Origin: Phycobacter sedimenti
Lineage (GTDB): Bacteria; Pseudomonadota; Alphaproteobacteria; Rhodobacterales; Rhodobacteraceae
Direction: 5' to 3'
Length of the DNA: 64,000 nt
Assembly (NCBI RefSeq): GCF_038148855.1
Contig: NZ_JBBVGR010000004.1
Span: 248,001-312,000, forward strand
Positions 17,363-26,089 of this stretch are shown here, piece by piece; position 1 is the stretch's first letter; every line of letters starts with the position of its first letter. Below the pieces are notes generated by a model. The model was not told the DNA's origin. It saw nothing but the letters and a program-made list of their open reading frames with translations, and did no database searches. A program made the translations under genes and the position numbers.

Positions 17363-18202
17363 ATGACCTACAAAACCCTATTGACCGTTCTGACAGACAA
17401 GAACACCGCCGCCGCGCCGCTGGCGCAGGCTGCCGCACTCGCCGACCATCTTGCGGGTCACACCGAGGCCTTGTGCCTTGGTGTCGACCGGACCCAGACC
17501 GGTTATTACTACGCCGGTGCCAATGCCATGATCATCCAGGAAGCAATGGTGCGTGCGCAGGAAGAAGCCGCAGATCTGCAGGCCCATGCAACCGAAGTTC
17601 TCAAACACCTCGGCACACCCTTCTCAACAGACATCGCCATTGCGCCCATCGCCGATCTGGGTCGGCACGTCGCCCGTCATGCGCGGTTCTCGGATCTGGT
17701 GATCCTCGGCAAACCTTACGGTGAAGGCGTTGGCGCCGAGGCCGAGCCGGTGGTGGAGGCCGCCCTGTTCGAGGGGCGCACACCAGTCCTGGTTGTTCCG
17801 GACAAGACCGCACCCCTGACCCAGCCCAAAACCGTTCTCTTGGCCTGGAACGAAAGCATCGAGGCGATGACGGCCATTCGCAAGGCCCTGCCCTTCCTGA
17901 CCAAAGCAGATACTGCGCGCATCGTCGTGATCGATCCGCCGCAGCATGGCCCCGAACGCTCTGACCCCGGCGGCATGCTGGCGCAGATGCTGGCCCGCCA
18001 CGGCGTGAAATGCGAGATTGATGTGCTGAGCAAGACGATGCCCCGCGTCTCGGACATCCTGAACCGTCATGCGACGGATACCGCAGCAGACATGATCGTC
18101 ATGGGGGCCTATGGCCATTCGCGATTCCGCGAAGCGATCCTGGGCGGCGCCACCCGCAACATGCTGGAAAAGGCGGCCGTCCCGGTCTTCATGGCGCATT
18201 GA
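17363..18202 (+). CDS. Universal stress protein, tandem UspA domains
   Basis: Cytoplasmic stress protein of 279 residues made of two Usp domains (about 1-140 and 155-279). The second ends with GAYGHSRFREAILGGATRNML, which matches the ATP-binding G-x2-G-x9-G-(S/T)-like motif; the first is more degenerate. The start at 17363 (MTYKTLLTV, RBS-like GAGGCGAC) is typical of the family, unlike an earlier non-ATG start. It is divergent from ccoN across an FnrL-type box, which fits induction at low oxygen. Confidence 0.92.
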   Translation: MTYKTLLTVLTDKNTAAAPLAQAAALADHLAGHTEALCLGVDRTQTGYYYAGANAMIIQEAMVRAQEEAADLQAHATEVLKHLGTPFSTDIAIAPIADLGRHVARHARFSDLVILGKPYGEGVGAEAEPVVEAALFEGRTPVLVVPDKTAPLTQPKTVLLAWNESIEAMTAIRKALPFLTKADTARIVVIDPPQHGPERSDPGGMLAQMLARHGVKCEIDVLSKTMPRVSDILNRHATDTAADMIVMGAYGHSRFREAILGGATRNMLEKAAVPVFMAH

Positions 18203-18224
18203 TCCTGCGCCCATAATGCAAGCG

Positions 18225-18255
18225 AAGGCGCCTCACGTCTGGGGCGCCTTTTTTG
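18225..18255 (+). terminator. Rho-independent terminator after usp gene
   Basis: An 8-bp perfect stem, AAGGCGCC/GGCGCCTT, with a 10-base loop is followed by a T-run (TTTTTT). It is 23 bases after the stop codon. Confidence 0.87.
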
Positions 18256-18271
18256 GTTTCGGATAGCGCCC

Positions 18272-18529
18272 CTAGCGCCCCTTGCGGATCAGTCCGATCA
18301 CGAACAGCAGGATCACCGCGCCGATGGTGGCATGGATGATGGAGGCCAGAGCCCCGCCTCCGACGGCAAAGCCAAGCGCCGGAAATATCATCCCCGCCAA
18401 AAAAGCCCCGACGATGCCCACAATGATGTTTCCAAAAATACCAAAGCCGCGCCCCTGCATGATCTTTCCCGACAACCACCCGGCAAGGGCGCCGATGATC
18501 AGCATTCCGATCAGGCTTTCGAATTGCAT
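18272..18529 (-). CDS. GlsB/YeaQ/YmgE family membrane protein
   Basis: An 85-residue, Gly- and Ile-rich protein with three predicted membrane helices. The pattern GALAGWLSGKIMQGRGFG followed by NIIVGIVGAFLAG is diagnostic of the YeaQ/YmgE (transglycosylase-associated) family. Members are often stress-induced, but the molecular function is not established. It is convergent with the usp gene. Confidence 0.93.
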   Translation of the reverse strand: MQFESLIGMLIIGALAGWLSGKIMQGRGFGIFGNIIVGIVGAFLAGMIFPALGFAVGGGALASIIHATIGAVILLFVIGLIRKGR

Positions 18530-18593
18530 GGCTTTTACTCCTTTGTTTGGAACAGCCTAGCAGTCAAAACTCGCAACGTCACCCGCCTGGATT

Positions 18594-19931
18594 TCATGCC
18601 CGCACATAGTGCATCCCCTGAAACCTGACGCGCATCGCACGGGTCCGGTTGGCGACAGCTTCGGGATCATTGCCGGTCAGCCCGTCGGCAATCAGCCCAG
18701 CCAGTTCCGGAACATCGGCCAAGGACACACCGCGCCTGACCAGTTCAGGCGTACCAATCCGCAATCCGTTCAAATCCCCCGGAACCTCCGCAATCGGCAG
18801 GCCTATGCCACAGGCCAGAAACCCGGCTTTTCGCAGAGTTTTTGACGCGGCCTGCCCGCCCCCGAAATCCGCCGCCTCGAGCGCGAACTGGTGCGACTGG
18901 GTGGCACCCCCCTCCCCTTTGAACACCGGCAGGCCAAGCGCCTCCAGTTCCGCCGCCAGGGCCTGCGACAGCTCGATCATCGCGGCAGCATAGTCTTTTC
19001 CATATTCGACCCAGTCCAAGAGGCTCACCGCCAGCGCAGCCGTCTTGGCCGCGTCGAAGTTGGCGGTCATTCCCGGAAAGGCGATGGCGTCCAGCCGCTC
19101 GGCAATCCCCGCATCATTGGTGACGATCAACCCGCCAGCAGGCCCGCCAAGGCTCTTGTAGGTGCTCATGGTCATCAGGTGCGCGCCTTCCTGCAACGGG
19201 TTGGCCCAGGCGCCTCCGGCGATGATACCGCATTGATGCGCCGCATCGAACAGCACCTTTGCCTCCACTTCGTCCGCGATGGCTCTGATGTCCGCTACGG
19301 GATGCGGGAACAGGTTCAGACTGCCGCCAATGGTGATCAGCTTGGGCCGCACCTGCAGCGCCAGGCGTCGAAGGGCATCAAGATCAACGGTATAGCCATC
19401 GCCGTGCACCGGCGCCGGGTGGGTGTTTAGACCATAAAGACCCGCGCAGCCGTCCCTGTGGTGGGTCACATGCCCGCCCACGGCAGCGGGCGGCGCGATG
19501 ATTGCGTCACCGGGCTGCGTCAGCGCCATGAACCCGTAAAGATTGGCCAACGCACCCGATCCGACGCGCACCTCTGCATAGGAGGCCTGAAACACCTCTG
19601 CCGCCAGTTCGGCTGCGATCACCTCGATTTCCTCGATCGCCTCCAGTCCCATTTCGTATTTGTCACCCGGATAACCCAGCGACGGGCGGCTGCCGAGCCC
19701 CAAGGACAAAACCGCCTCGGCCTTTGGATTCATGACATTGGTGGCAGGGTTGAGGTTGAAACACTCCTCATCATGGATCTGAGCGTTGCGCGCGATCAGC
19801 CTGTCGATCCGGTCCGCCACGTCGGAAGACTTGGATTCTGCGGTGCCTGCCGCGATCCCCTGCACGAGGGTTTCACATTTTTCAGGCACCCAGGTGCGCG
19901 GCAAAAGGGCGGGGGTCACGGCATCAGTCAT
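18594..19931 (-). CDS. SHMT-like PLP-dependent enzyme
   Basis: Fold type I PLP enzyme of 445 residues related to serine hydroxymethyltransferase but not a canonical GlyA. The N-terminal block IARNAQIHDEECFNLNPATN, the PLP-phosphate contact GSGALANLYGF, the Asp-Ala-Ala-His segment LFDAAHQCG and the Schiff-base lysine region MSTYKSLGGPAGG are visible. GlyA has TTTTHKTLxGPRGG at that last point. It could act on another beta-hydroxy or alpha-methyl amino acid. It is divergent from the broken LysR gene, which presumably once controlled it. Confidence 0.8.
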   Translation of the reverse strand: MTDAVTPALLPRTWVPEKCETLVQGIAAGTAESKSSDVADRIDRLIARNAQIHDEECFNLNPATNVMNPKAEAVLSLGLGSRPSLGYPGDKYEMGLEAIEEIEVIAAELAAEVFQASYAEVRVGSGALANLYGFMALTQPGDAIIAPPAAVGGHVTHHRDGCAGLYGLNTHPAPVHGDGYTVDLDALRRLALQVRPKLITIGGSLNLFPHPVADIRAIADEVEAKVLFDAAHQCGIIAGGAWANPLQEGAHLMTMSTYKSLGGPAGGLIVTNDAGIAERLDAIAFPGMTANFDAAKTAALAVSLLDWVEYGKDYAAAMIELSQALAAELEALGLPVFKGEGGATQSHQFALEAADFGGGQAASKTLRKAGFLACGIGLPIAEVPGDLNGLRIGTPELVRRGVSLADVPELAGLIADGLTGNDPEAVANRTRAMRVRFQGMHYVRA

Positions 19932-20040
19932 ATGTCTGGATCCTGTTTCATGGCTTGGTCCCCGTCAGTGAACCCCATGGATTGGCTTGCGGGCAAACCA
20001 GTTTTCTGAAAAATTAGGGTTAGAAAAATTGAGCCTTATC

Positions 20041-20934
20041 ATGCCCGTTGCCCCCCCTCACCCAAAACCCCTTCCCCTCACTGCGCTACGCGCCTTTGAG
20101 GCAGCCGCGCGACTCGGCAGCTTTGCCGCGGCGGCCGAAGAGCTTGGCGTGACACCTGGTGCAGTATCTGCGCAGGTGAAATCCCTTGAAGACAGCATCG
20201 GCGCGCCTCTGTTCCACCGCCGCGCCAGGGCGGTGGAGCTGACTGCCCCCTGAATCCGCGTCCTGCCCGACTTTTCTGAAGCTTTTGATCGGCTGGGGGC
20301 CGCGGTGCAAAAGCTGCGGGATGAAGCCGCCCCGCAAGTGGTGCATATCGCGGCCTTGCCTGCGGTTGCGCAGTACTGGCTGTCGCCTCGGCTGCCGCAC
20401 CTGCGCCATGACATGCCACAGACCACCATATCGATCACCGCGCTGGAAACGCCCCCGAACCTGAAACGCACGCCTTATGATCTGTGCCTGTTCTTCGACA
20501 CCCAGCAGGGACATGAAGTCGAGACCGATATCATCTTTCCGGTCTGCAGCCCGGATCTGGCCGAACGGCTTTCACACCCGAAAGATCTGGAAGATGTGCC
20601 CTGTCTTTCCGACAGCACGTGGGACCGCGATTGGGCACATTGGCTTGCGGCAGAAGGCTTGAGCGGACAGGTGACGCCGCGTGGGCCGGTTTATTCGCTC
20701 TATGCACTGGCCGTGGAAGAAGCCTTGAACGGTGCCGGGGTCCTGATGGGTCATGCGGCTCTGCTCGCCCCCCTGTTGCGCGCAGGTCGTCTGGTTGCCC
20801 CGTTTGAAGGGAAAGTCACACTCCCCGCTTCCCTCAGGCTTTGGCGGCTGCCCGGGCGCAGTTCGACCGCGACGGTCAGCCGCGTGGCAGACTGGCTTCT
20901 GTCCAAAGGACCCCGGTCCATTCATGCAAGCTGA
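20041..20934 (+). pseudogene. LysR family regulator interrupted by an in-frame TGA
   Basis: The frame from ATG 20041 to the stop at 20932-20934 spans 298 codons, the normal LysR length, and carries the helix-turn-helix (LTALRAFEAAARLGSFAAAA...GAVSAQVKSLE) and a full effector domain. A TGA at 20251-20253 follows VELTAP, where relatives read on (often Gly). The downstream frame, IRVLPDFSEAFDRLG..., stays open for 227 codons. This is a single nonsense change rather than a frameshift. A sequencing error cannot be excluded. A GTG or ATG restart after the stop would lack DNA binding. Confidence 0.85.
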
Positions 20935-21042
20935 CACATGGATCAAGGGTCGGGCACGCAAAGATGAGCCGGGCGCTACCGTGATGTGCGGCTTGCCATC
21001 GCCCAAAGCCAAAACAAACTGGCTGAAGCCGGATGTAGACCT

Positions 21043-21783
21043 CTACCCGATCAGGCCGCCATCGCTGTCGTCGCCCGCCTCTTCCATCAGGCGCCCCATG
21101 TCCGGAACGGTGACGCGGCGCTTGCCTTCCAGCTCGATCACCCCGTCCCTTTTGAGGGCAGACATCTGACGGCTCACCGTTTCCAGGGTAAGCCCCAGAT
21201 AATCGGCCATGGCCTCGCGCGTGAGAGGCAGATCAAAGGACATCGTATTCGTCGCCCCCTTCGGGGTGAGCGATGCATCCCGGCGCGCAATGATCGCCAG
21301 AAGGCTTGCGATCTTTTCCCGCGCGGTCTTGCGCCCGAGGACAAGCATCCATTCCCGGGCCGCATCGAGCTCATCAAGAGTCATTTCGAGAAGGCGGTGC
21401 GCAATATGAGGTGTGCGCGCCATCAGCTCTTCGAAAGGCTTCTTGCGGAAGCAGCACATGACCACCTCGGTCGTGGCCACGACATTGTAAGCAGAACCGT
21501 CGCGCCCAGGCCTGCCCACGAAATCACTGGGCAGCAGCAGCCCCACCATTTGGGTGCGCCCGTCTTCCATGGTCTGTGTAAGCGTCGCGATGCCTGAGAC
21601 AACCGAACCAACAAAGTTCATGAGATCACCCGACCAGATGATCGGCTGCCCCGCCTCGTAGGTGCGATAGTATTTGATCGCATCCAGCTCGCCCAATTCA
21701 TCGGCATCACAACGGGCGCAGACCGCACGATGCCGAATCGGACAGTCGCCGCAACTGACGGAGGCTATGGTAGGGGCGTTCAT
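21043..21783 (-). CDS. fnrL: Crp/Fnr family oxygen-responsive regulator FnrL
   Basis: Anaerobic/microaerobic global regulator, 246 residues. The N-terminus has four cysteines at positions 11, 14, 22 and 25 (CGDCPIRHRAVCARC), and a CC pair lies in the sensor domain (VVMCCFRK), consistent with an O2-sensitive [4Fe-4S] cluster. The cyclic-nucleotide-like sensor is followed by a Crp-type helix-turn-helix, TREAMADYLGLTLETVSRQM, whose ETVSR is the typical FNR recognition helix. It is divergent from hemN across an FNR-type box, and is the likely protein acting on the boxes at 11.1, 12.6 and 17.3 kb. Confidence 0.95.
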   Translation of the reverse strand: MNAPTIASVSCGDCPIRHRAVCARCDADELGELDAIKYYRTYEAGQPIIWSGDLMNFVGSVVSGIATLTQTMEDGRTQMVGLLLPSDFVGRPGRDGSAYNVVATTEVVMCCFRKKPFEELMARTPHIAHRLLEMTLDELDAAREWMLVLGRKTAREKIASLLAIIARRDASLTPKGATNTMSFDLPLTREAMADYLGLTLETVSRQMSALKRDGVIELEGKRRVTVPDMGRLMEEAGDDSDGGLIG

Positions 21784-21795
21784 GGCAATTATTGA

Positions 21796-21809
21796 TTGAT
21801 CTGGGTCAA
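21796..21809. promoter_or_regulatory. FNR/FnrL-type box between fnrL and hemN
   Basis: The site TTGATCTGGGTCAA matches TTGAT-N4-RTCAA. It lies 36 bases before hemN and 13 bases before fnrL. Such a placement could activate hemN and repress fnrL (autoregulation). Confidence 0.88.
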
Positions 21810-21844
21810 GGTTTCTGTTCGCGTTCGCGTTTTACGTTAAAGGG

Positions 21845-23194
21845 ATGGGACAGAAATCACAATTGGCAAGATACGGTTTGTTCGACGCCAAAGTGCCGCG
21901 GTACACGAGTTACCCAACAGTGCCGAGTTTTGGCGCCGACGTGAATGCGGCAGTATTTTCCGACTGGCTCACCCATATCCCCCCCGGCAGCGAGGTCTCG
22001 CTCTACGTTCATATCCCCTTCTGCCGCAGATTGTGCTGGTTCTGCGCCTGCCGCACCCAGAGCGCCCAGTTTGACGGGCCGGTGCTTGATTACATGGAGA
22101 CACTGAAAGCCGAATTTGCATTGGTCAAAACCCGCCTGCCGGAAGGTGTCAAACTATCGCGGGTGCACTGGGGCGGCGGCACACCCAGCCTTCTGAGTGC
22201 TGATATGATACGGACTCTGGCGGCGACCCAGTTCGACCTCGCACCGCTCACCCCTCAGGGTGAGTTTTCCGTGGAGATCGATCCAAACGAATGCGACGCT
22301 CAGCGGCTTGACGCCTTGTGTGATGCGGGAATGACCCGTGCCTTTGTCGGGGTGCAGGACTTCGATCAGGAGATCCAGCAGACCATTGGTCGGCTCCAGA
22401 GCTTTGAAACGACCCACGAGCTGTTCGAGATGCTGCGCGCCCGGGGTGTTGAAAGCATCAGCGCCGAAGTTCTCTTTGGTCTGCCGCATCAGACCGCAGA
22501 ACGGTTGACACACTCTCTGCAAAAGCTGCTGTCGCTCTCGCCCGAGCGCATCGCCGCCTACGGCTATGCGCATGTTCCATGGATGGCGCGACGGCAGACC
22601 ATGATCCCGTCCGAAACCCTGCCTACGCCTGAAGCCTGTCTCGAGCTCTTCGAGACTGCCCGCCAACTGCTGATATGGGACGGCTACCGCGAAATCGGAA
22701 TCGATCACTTTGCCCTTCCCCAAGACAACCTGATCAGGGCTCAGCACGGCGGACGCCTGCGCCGGGATTTCCAGGGCTACACCGACGACACCAACGATGT
22801 GCTGATTGGCATCGGCGCCTCGGCCATTTCGCGATTCCCACAGGGCTATGCTCAGAACGCAACCGGCACCGCCGATCACGCCGCCGCAGTTGCCAGAGGC
22901 GTTTTTTCAACGTCCCGAGGCCACATCCTTGGCGGAGAGGACCGCGTGCGCGCCCGGCTGATCGAGGCCCTGATGTGTGATTTCGGCATTCACCGCGAAG
23001 AGATCCTCAGCCGCTTCTCCGTCTCTGCACAATGGCTGGACAGGCTACTGGAGAAAACCGCATACGCCTTTCCCGGCATGATGGACCTGTCGCCAGACGG
23101 GCTGTTCGTTCGCGACCATGCAAGACCACTCACTCGCATGATGGCGCGCAGCCTCGATGCATATAACTCGATGCATATAACTCGATGCATATGA
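21845..23194 (+). CDS. hemN: Oxygen-independent coproporphyrinogen III dehydrogenase
   Basis: Radical-SAM enzyme that converts coproporphyrinogen III to protoporphyrinogen IX without O2. The 449-residue protein has the CxxxCxxC cluster site at C60, C64 and C67 (FCRRLCWFC), then GGGTPS and the C-terminal HemN domain. The last residues (LDAYNSMHITRCI) are produced by three copies of a 14-bp repeat and are not family-like. The catalytic part is intact, so activity is probably kept. It is controlled by the FNR-type box upstream and complements hemF at 846. Confidence 0.95.
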   Translation: MGQKSQLARYGLFDAKVPRYTSYPTVPSFGADVNAAVFSDWLTHIPPGSEVSLYVHIPFCRRLCWFCACRTQSAQFDGPVLDYMETLKAEFALVKTRLPEGVKLSRVHWGGGTPSLLSADMIRTLAATQFDLAPLTPQGEFSVEIDPNECDAQRLDALCDAGMTRAFVGVQDFDQEIQQTIGRLQSFETTHELFEMLRARGVESISAEVLFGLPHQTAERLTHSLQKLLSLSPERIAAYGYAHVPWMARRQTMIPSETLPTPEACLELFETARQLLIWDGYREIGIDHFALPQDNLIRAQHGGRLRRDFQGYTDDTNDVLIGIGASAISRFPQGYAQNATGTADHAAAVARGVFSTSRGHILGGEDRVRARLIEALMCDFGIHREEILSRFSVSAQWLDRLLEKTAYAFPGMMDLSPDGLFVRDHARPLTRMMARSLDAYNSMHITRCI

Positions 23195-23195
23195 C
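23154..23195 (+). repeat. Three 14-bp tandem repeats at the hemN 3' end
   Basis: TCGATGCATATAAC occurs at 23154-23167 and 23168-23181, then as TCGATGCATATGAC at 23182-23195. Since 14 is not a multiple of 3, each copy shifts the frame; the hemN stop falls in the third copy. Confidence 0.95.
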
Positions 23196-23247
23196 CTGAG
23201 CCCAGCCGGCCACAGTCCCTCGATCTGGGACAAATTCTGGATCGGGG

Positions 23248-23381
23248 CACTCCCGCCCGTCGCTGGTGCATGGGATGCACCGCTCCCGTTGGGCCAGGCT
23301 CGGCGCCCCTGGCGCCGAGCCTGGCCCAAGGCCGCCAAGGGGTCACGGCCAACAGCCGGGGCACCTGCGGGCGCGGGAGCA
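23248..23381. repeat. Nested palindromic repeat, copy A
   Basis: Outer arms CACTCCCGCCC and a GCGCGGGAGCA-type end enclose an inner hairpin with a 19-bp perfect stem (23289-23307 and 23311-23329) and a 3-base loop, CCT. The inner arms begin TTGGGC and end GCCCAA. It fills the junction between the convergent hemN and yejF genes and may act as a strong bidirectional terminator. See the related copies at 48.8, 51.8 and 55.3 kb. Confidence 0.85.
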
Positions 23382-23402
23382 CCTTCGTTTCTGCCAGTAC
23401 GG

Positions 23403-24983
23403 TTATCGCGTGGCCGCAAGCAGCTGCCGGGTATAGTCTTCGCGCGGGGCTTCGAACAAAGTCCTGGCGTCCCCGGCCTCGACCACATCTCCCTGTTTCA
23501 TCACGATCATCTTGTGCGACATGGCGCGCACAACATGGAGATCATGAGAAATGAACAGATAGGCCAGACCATAGCGCGCCTGCAGATCCCTGAGCAGATC
23601 CACGATCTGCACCTGAACCGTCATGTCCAGCGCCGAAGTCGGCTCATCCAGAACAACGAGGCGCGGACGCAGGACCATGGCGCGCGCGATTGCGATCCGC
23701 TGGCGCTGACCACCCGAAAACTCATGCGGGTAGCGATCCATCGCGGCGGGATCCAGCCCCACCTCCTGCATCACCTCCGCCACCAGATCGCGGGTGTCGC
23801 GGTGCTGGTCCACCTTGTGGATCGCAAGCCCCTCGGAGATGATCTGCGCGCAGGTCATGCGCGGGCTGAGCGAGCCAAAGGGATCCTGAAAAACGATCTG
23901 CATGTCCTTGCGCAAGCGCCGCAGATCCCGGGTCGACCATTTGCGCAGATCATCGCCCCTGAAACGCACCTCCCCTTCGGAGGCGATCAGCCGCATGATC
24001 GCCAACGCCAGCGTGGTCTTTCCCGACCCGCTTTCGCCGACGATACCCAGGGTCTCCCCCGCCCTGACCGAAATCGACGTTGGGTTGACCGCCTTCACAT
24101 GACCCACGGTCCGTTTCAACAGCCCCTTCTGGATCGGGAACCACACCTTGAGGTTCGAGGTGCGGATCAGCTCTTCGGCGCCATCAGGCACCGGCGCGGG
24201 CTGGCCTGAGGGTTCGGCGGCGAGGAGTTTTTGGGTATAGGGGTGCTGCGGGTTGGCAAAGATCTCTTCTGCCGGGCCGCTCTCGACAATCTTTCCGCCT
24301 TTCATCACGCAGACCCTATCGGCAATGCGGCGCACGATGGCAAGGTCATGGGTGATGAACAACAGGCCCATGCCTTCGCTCTGTTTCAGCTCTGCCAGCA
24401 GATCGAGGATCTGCGCCTGAATCGTCACATCCAGCGCGGTGGTCGGCTCATCCGCGATCAGGATCTCGGGCTTGTTGGCCAGTGCCATAGCGATCATGAC
24501 CCGCTGACGCTGCCCGCCGGACAACTCGTGCGGATAGGCGCCAAGCCGCGTTTCGGGATCGCGGATCCCGACCTTGACGAGCAGCTCCAGGATCCGATCC
24601 CGCGCGGCCTGCCCCACCAACCCCTGATGCAGGGCCAGCGATTCCGACAGCTGCTTCTCGATCGTGTGCAGCGGGTTGAGCGAGGTCATCGGCTCCTGAA
24701 AGATGAAGCTGATGTCGTTGCCGCGCAGACGCATCAGGTGCTTTTCATCGGCACCGACCATTTCCTCGCCGTTATACAGCACTGAGCCGCTTACCGTGGC
24801 GCTATCCCCCAGCAAAGACACGGTGGACAGGGCCGAGACAGACTTGCCCGACCCGGATTCCCCAACCAGAGCCACCGTTTCACCACGGTCCACGGTAAAG
24901 GACACGCCCTTCACGGCCTCTGTCGTCTTGCCGTCCTGCCGGAAGGAGACGCGCAGATCTTTGACCTCCAGTATCGCAGTCAT
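23403..24983 (-). CDS. yejF: Peptide ABC transporter ATP-binding protein YejF
   Basis: ATPase of the YejABEF peptide/microcin-C importer, 526 residues with two fused ABC modules. The two Walker A motifs are both GESGSGK (about residues 38 and 315), and the signature motifs are LSGGQRQR and FSGGQRQR, followed by LIADEP and VLDEPTSALD. The C-terminal oligopeptide-type extension is present in each half. Its start overlaps the yejE stop by 4 bases. Confidence 0.95.
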   Translation of the reverse strand: MTAILEVKDLRVSFRQDGKTTEAVKGVSFTVDRGETVALVGESGSGKSVSALSTVSLLGDSATVSGSVLYNGEEMVGADEKHLMRLRGNDISFIFQEPMTSLNPLHTIEKQLSESLALHQGLVGQAARDRILELLVKVGIRDPETRLGAYPHELSGGQRQRVMIAMALANKPEILIADEPTTALDVTIQAQILDLLAELKQSEGMGLLFITHDLAIVRRIADRVCVMKGGKIVESGPAEEIFANPQHPYTQKLLAAEPSGQPAPVPDGAEELIRTSNLKVWFPIQKGLLKRTVGHVKAVNPTSISVRAGETLGIVGESGSGKTTLALAIMRLIASEGEVRFRGDDLRKWSTRDLRRLRKDMQIVFQDPFGSLSPRMTCAQIISEGLAIHKVDQHRDTRDLVAEVMQEVGLDPAAMDRYPHEFSGGQRQRIAIARAMVLRPRLVVLDEPTSALDMTVQVQIVDLLRDLQARYGLAYLFISHDLHVVRAMSHKMIVMKQGDVVEAGDARTLFEAPREDYTRQLLAATR

Positions 24984-26086
24984 GAGAAGGTCTTCCTTGG
25001 GTCGAACGCATCGCGGATGCCTTCAAAGATGAAGACAAGAAGCGACAGCATGATGGCAAAGGTAAAGAAGGCGGTGAAGGCCAGCCAGGGCGCTTCAAGG
25101 TTCTGTTTTGCCTGCAGGGTCAACTCCCCCAGCGAGGGCGCGGAGGACGGCAGACCAAAACCGAGGAAGTCGAGCGAGGCCAGCCCGCCGATGGTGCCGG
25201 TCACGATGAAGGGCAGCATGGTCAGCGTTGCCACCATCGCGTTCGGCAGCATGTGGCGGAACATGATGGTCATATTACCGACGCCCAGCGCCTTGGCCGC
25301 GCGGACATATTCAAGGTTCCGCGCCCGCAGGAATTCCGCCCTGACGACCCCGACAAGAGCCGTCCAGCCAAAGAGGATCATCAGGAAGACAAGCAGCCAG
25401 AAGCTGCGCCCCAGAATCGCGAACATGATGATGATGACATAGAGCGTGGGCGTGGAGGACCAGATCTCGATGAAGCGCTGGAACAGAAGATCGAGCCAGC
25501 CACCGAAATAGCCCTGCACCGCGCCTGCCGCGATCCCGACGACCGTGGCCGCGCCGGTCACGATCAGCGTGAAAACGATGGACAGGCGGAAGCCGTGAAT
25601 GACCCGTGCCAGAACATCGCGTTTGGTGTCATCGGTGCCCAACAGGTTCTGCCCATTGGGCGGCAGCGGCGCTGCGCCGGGCCTGTCGACGGTGGTGTTG
25701 TAGGAATAGGGAATGGGCGGCCAGATGGTCCAGCCTTTGTGGAAATCCTCGCCCGCAAACGTGCCTGCGTCTATGTCCGCAAGGATGCCTTCTGGATCAT
25801 CGAAACAGTCGACATTACCGCCCGACTGGATCAGGCATTCCACCTCGGGATCCCGGTAGACCGCCTCGGTCCGGAAATCGCCGCCGAATGCGGTTTCCGG
25901 ATAGAACTTGAAGATCGGCATGAAAAGTTCGCCGCGATAGCTGACGAGGATCGGTTTGTCGTTCGCGATGAACTCGGCAAAGAGTGACAACACGAACAGG
26001 ACCGAGAAGATCCAGAACGACCAATAGGCGCGCGTGTTGCGGCGAAAGTTGTTCCAGCGGCGTTGGTTGAGCGGGGACAATGCCAT
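24980..26086 (-). CDS. yejE: Peptide ABC transporter permease YejE
   Basis: Inner-membrane permease, 368 residues. It starts with the family-typical SPLNQRRWNNFRRNTRAYWSF, followed by one helix, a large periplasmic loop (about 30-140), and the BPD transmembrane domain with the EAA-like loop ARAKALGVGNMTIMFRHMLPNA. It pairs with YejB to form the channel. It begins 3 bases after the yejB stop. Confidence 0.95.
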   Translation of the reverse strand: MALSPLNQRRWNNFRRNTRAYWSFWIFSVLFVLSLFAEFIANDKPILVSYRGELFMPIFKFYPETAFGGDFRTEAVYRDPEVECLIQSGGNVDCFDDPEGILADIDAGTFAGEDFHKGWTIWPPIPYSYNTTVDRPGAAPLPPNGQNLLGTDDTKRDVLARVIHGFRLSIVFTLIVTGAATVVGIAAGAVQGYFGGWLDLLFQRFIEIWSSTPTLYVIIIMFAILGRSFWLLVFLMILFGWTALVGVVRAEFLRARNLEYVRAAKALGVGNMTIMFRHMLPNAMVATLTMLPFIVTGTIGGLASLDFLGFGLPSSAPSLGELTLQAKQNLEAPWLAFTAFFTFAIMLSLLVFIFEGIRDAFDPRKTFS

Positions 26087-26089
26087 GGC

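Noticed and set aside
20251..20253. TGA in the LysR gene read as selenocysteine
   Set aside because: No SECIS-like hairpin was noticed directly after it and LysR proteins have no known selenocysteine form; a nonsense change is simpler.
23289..24209. 306-codon frame running from the hemN 3' end through the palindrome
   Set aside because: It overlaps yejF on the opposite strand and has no protein-like features; it is only relevant as the frame that hemN would enter without the extra repeats.
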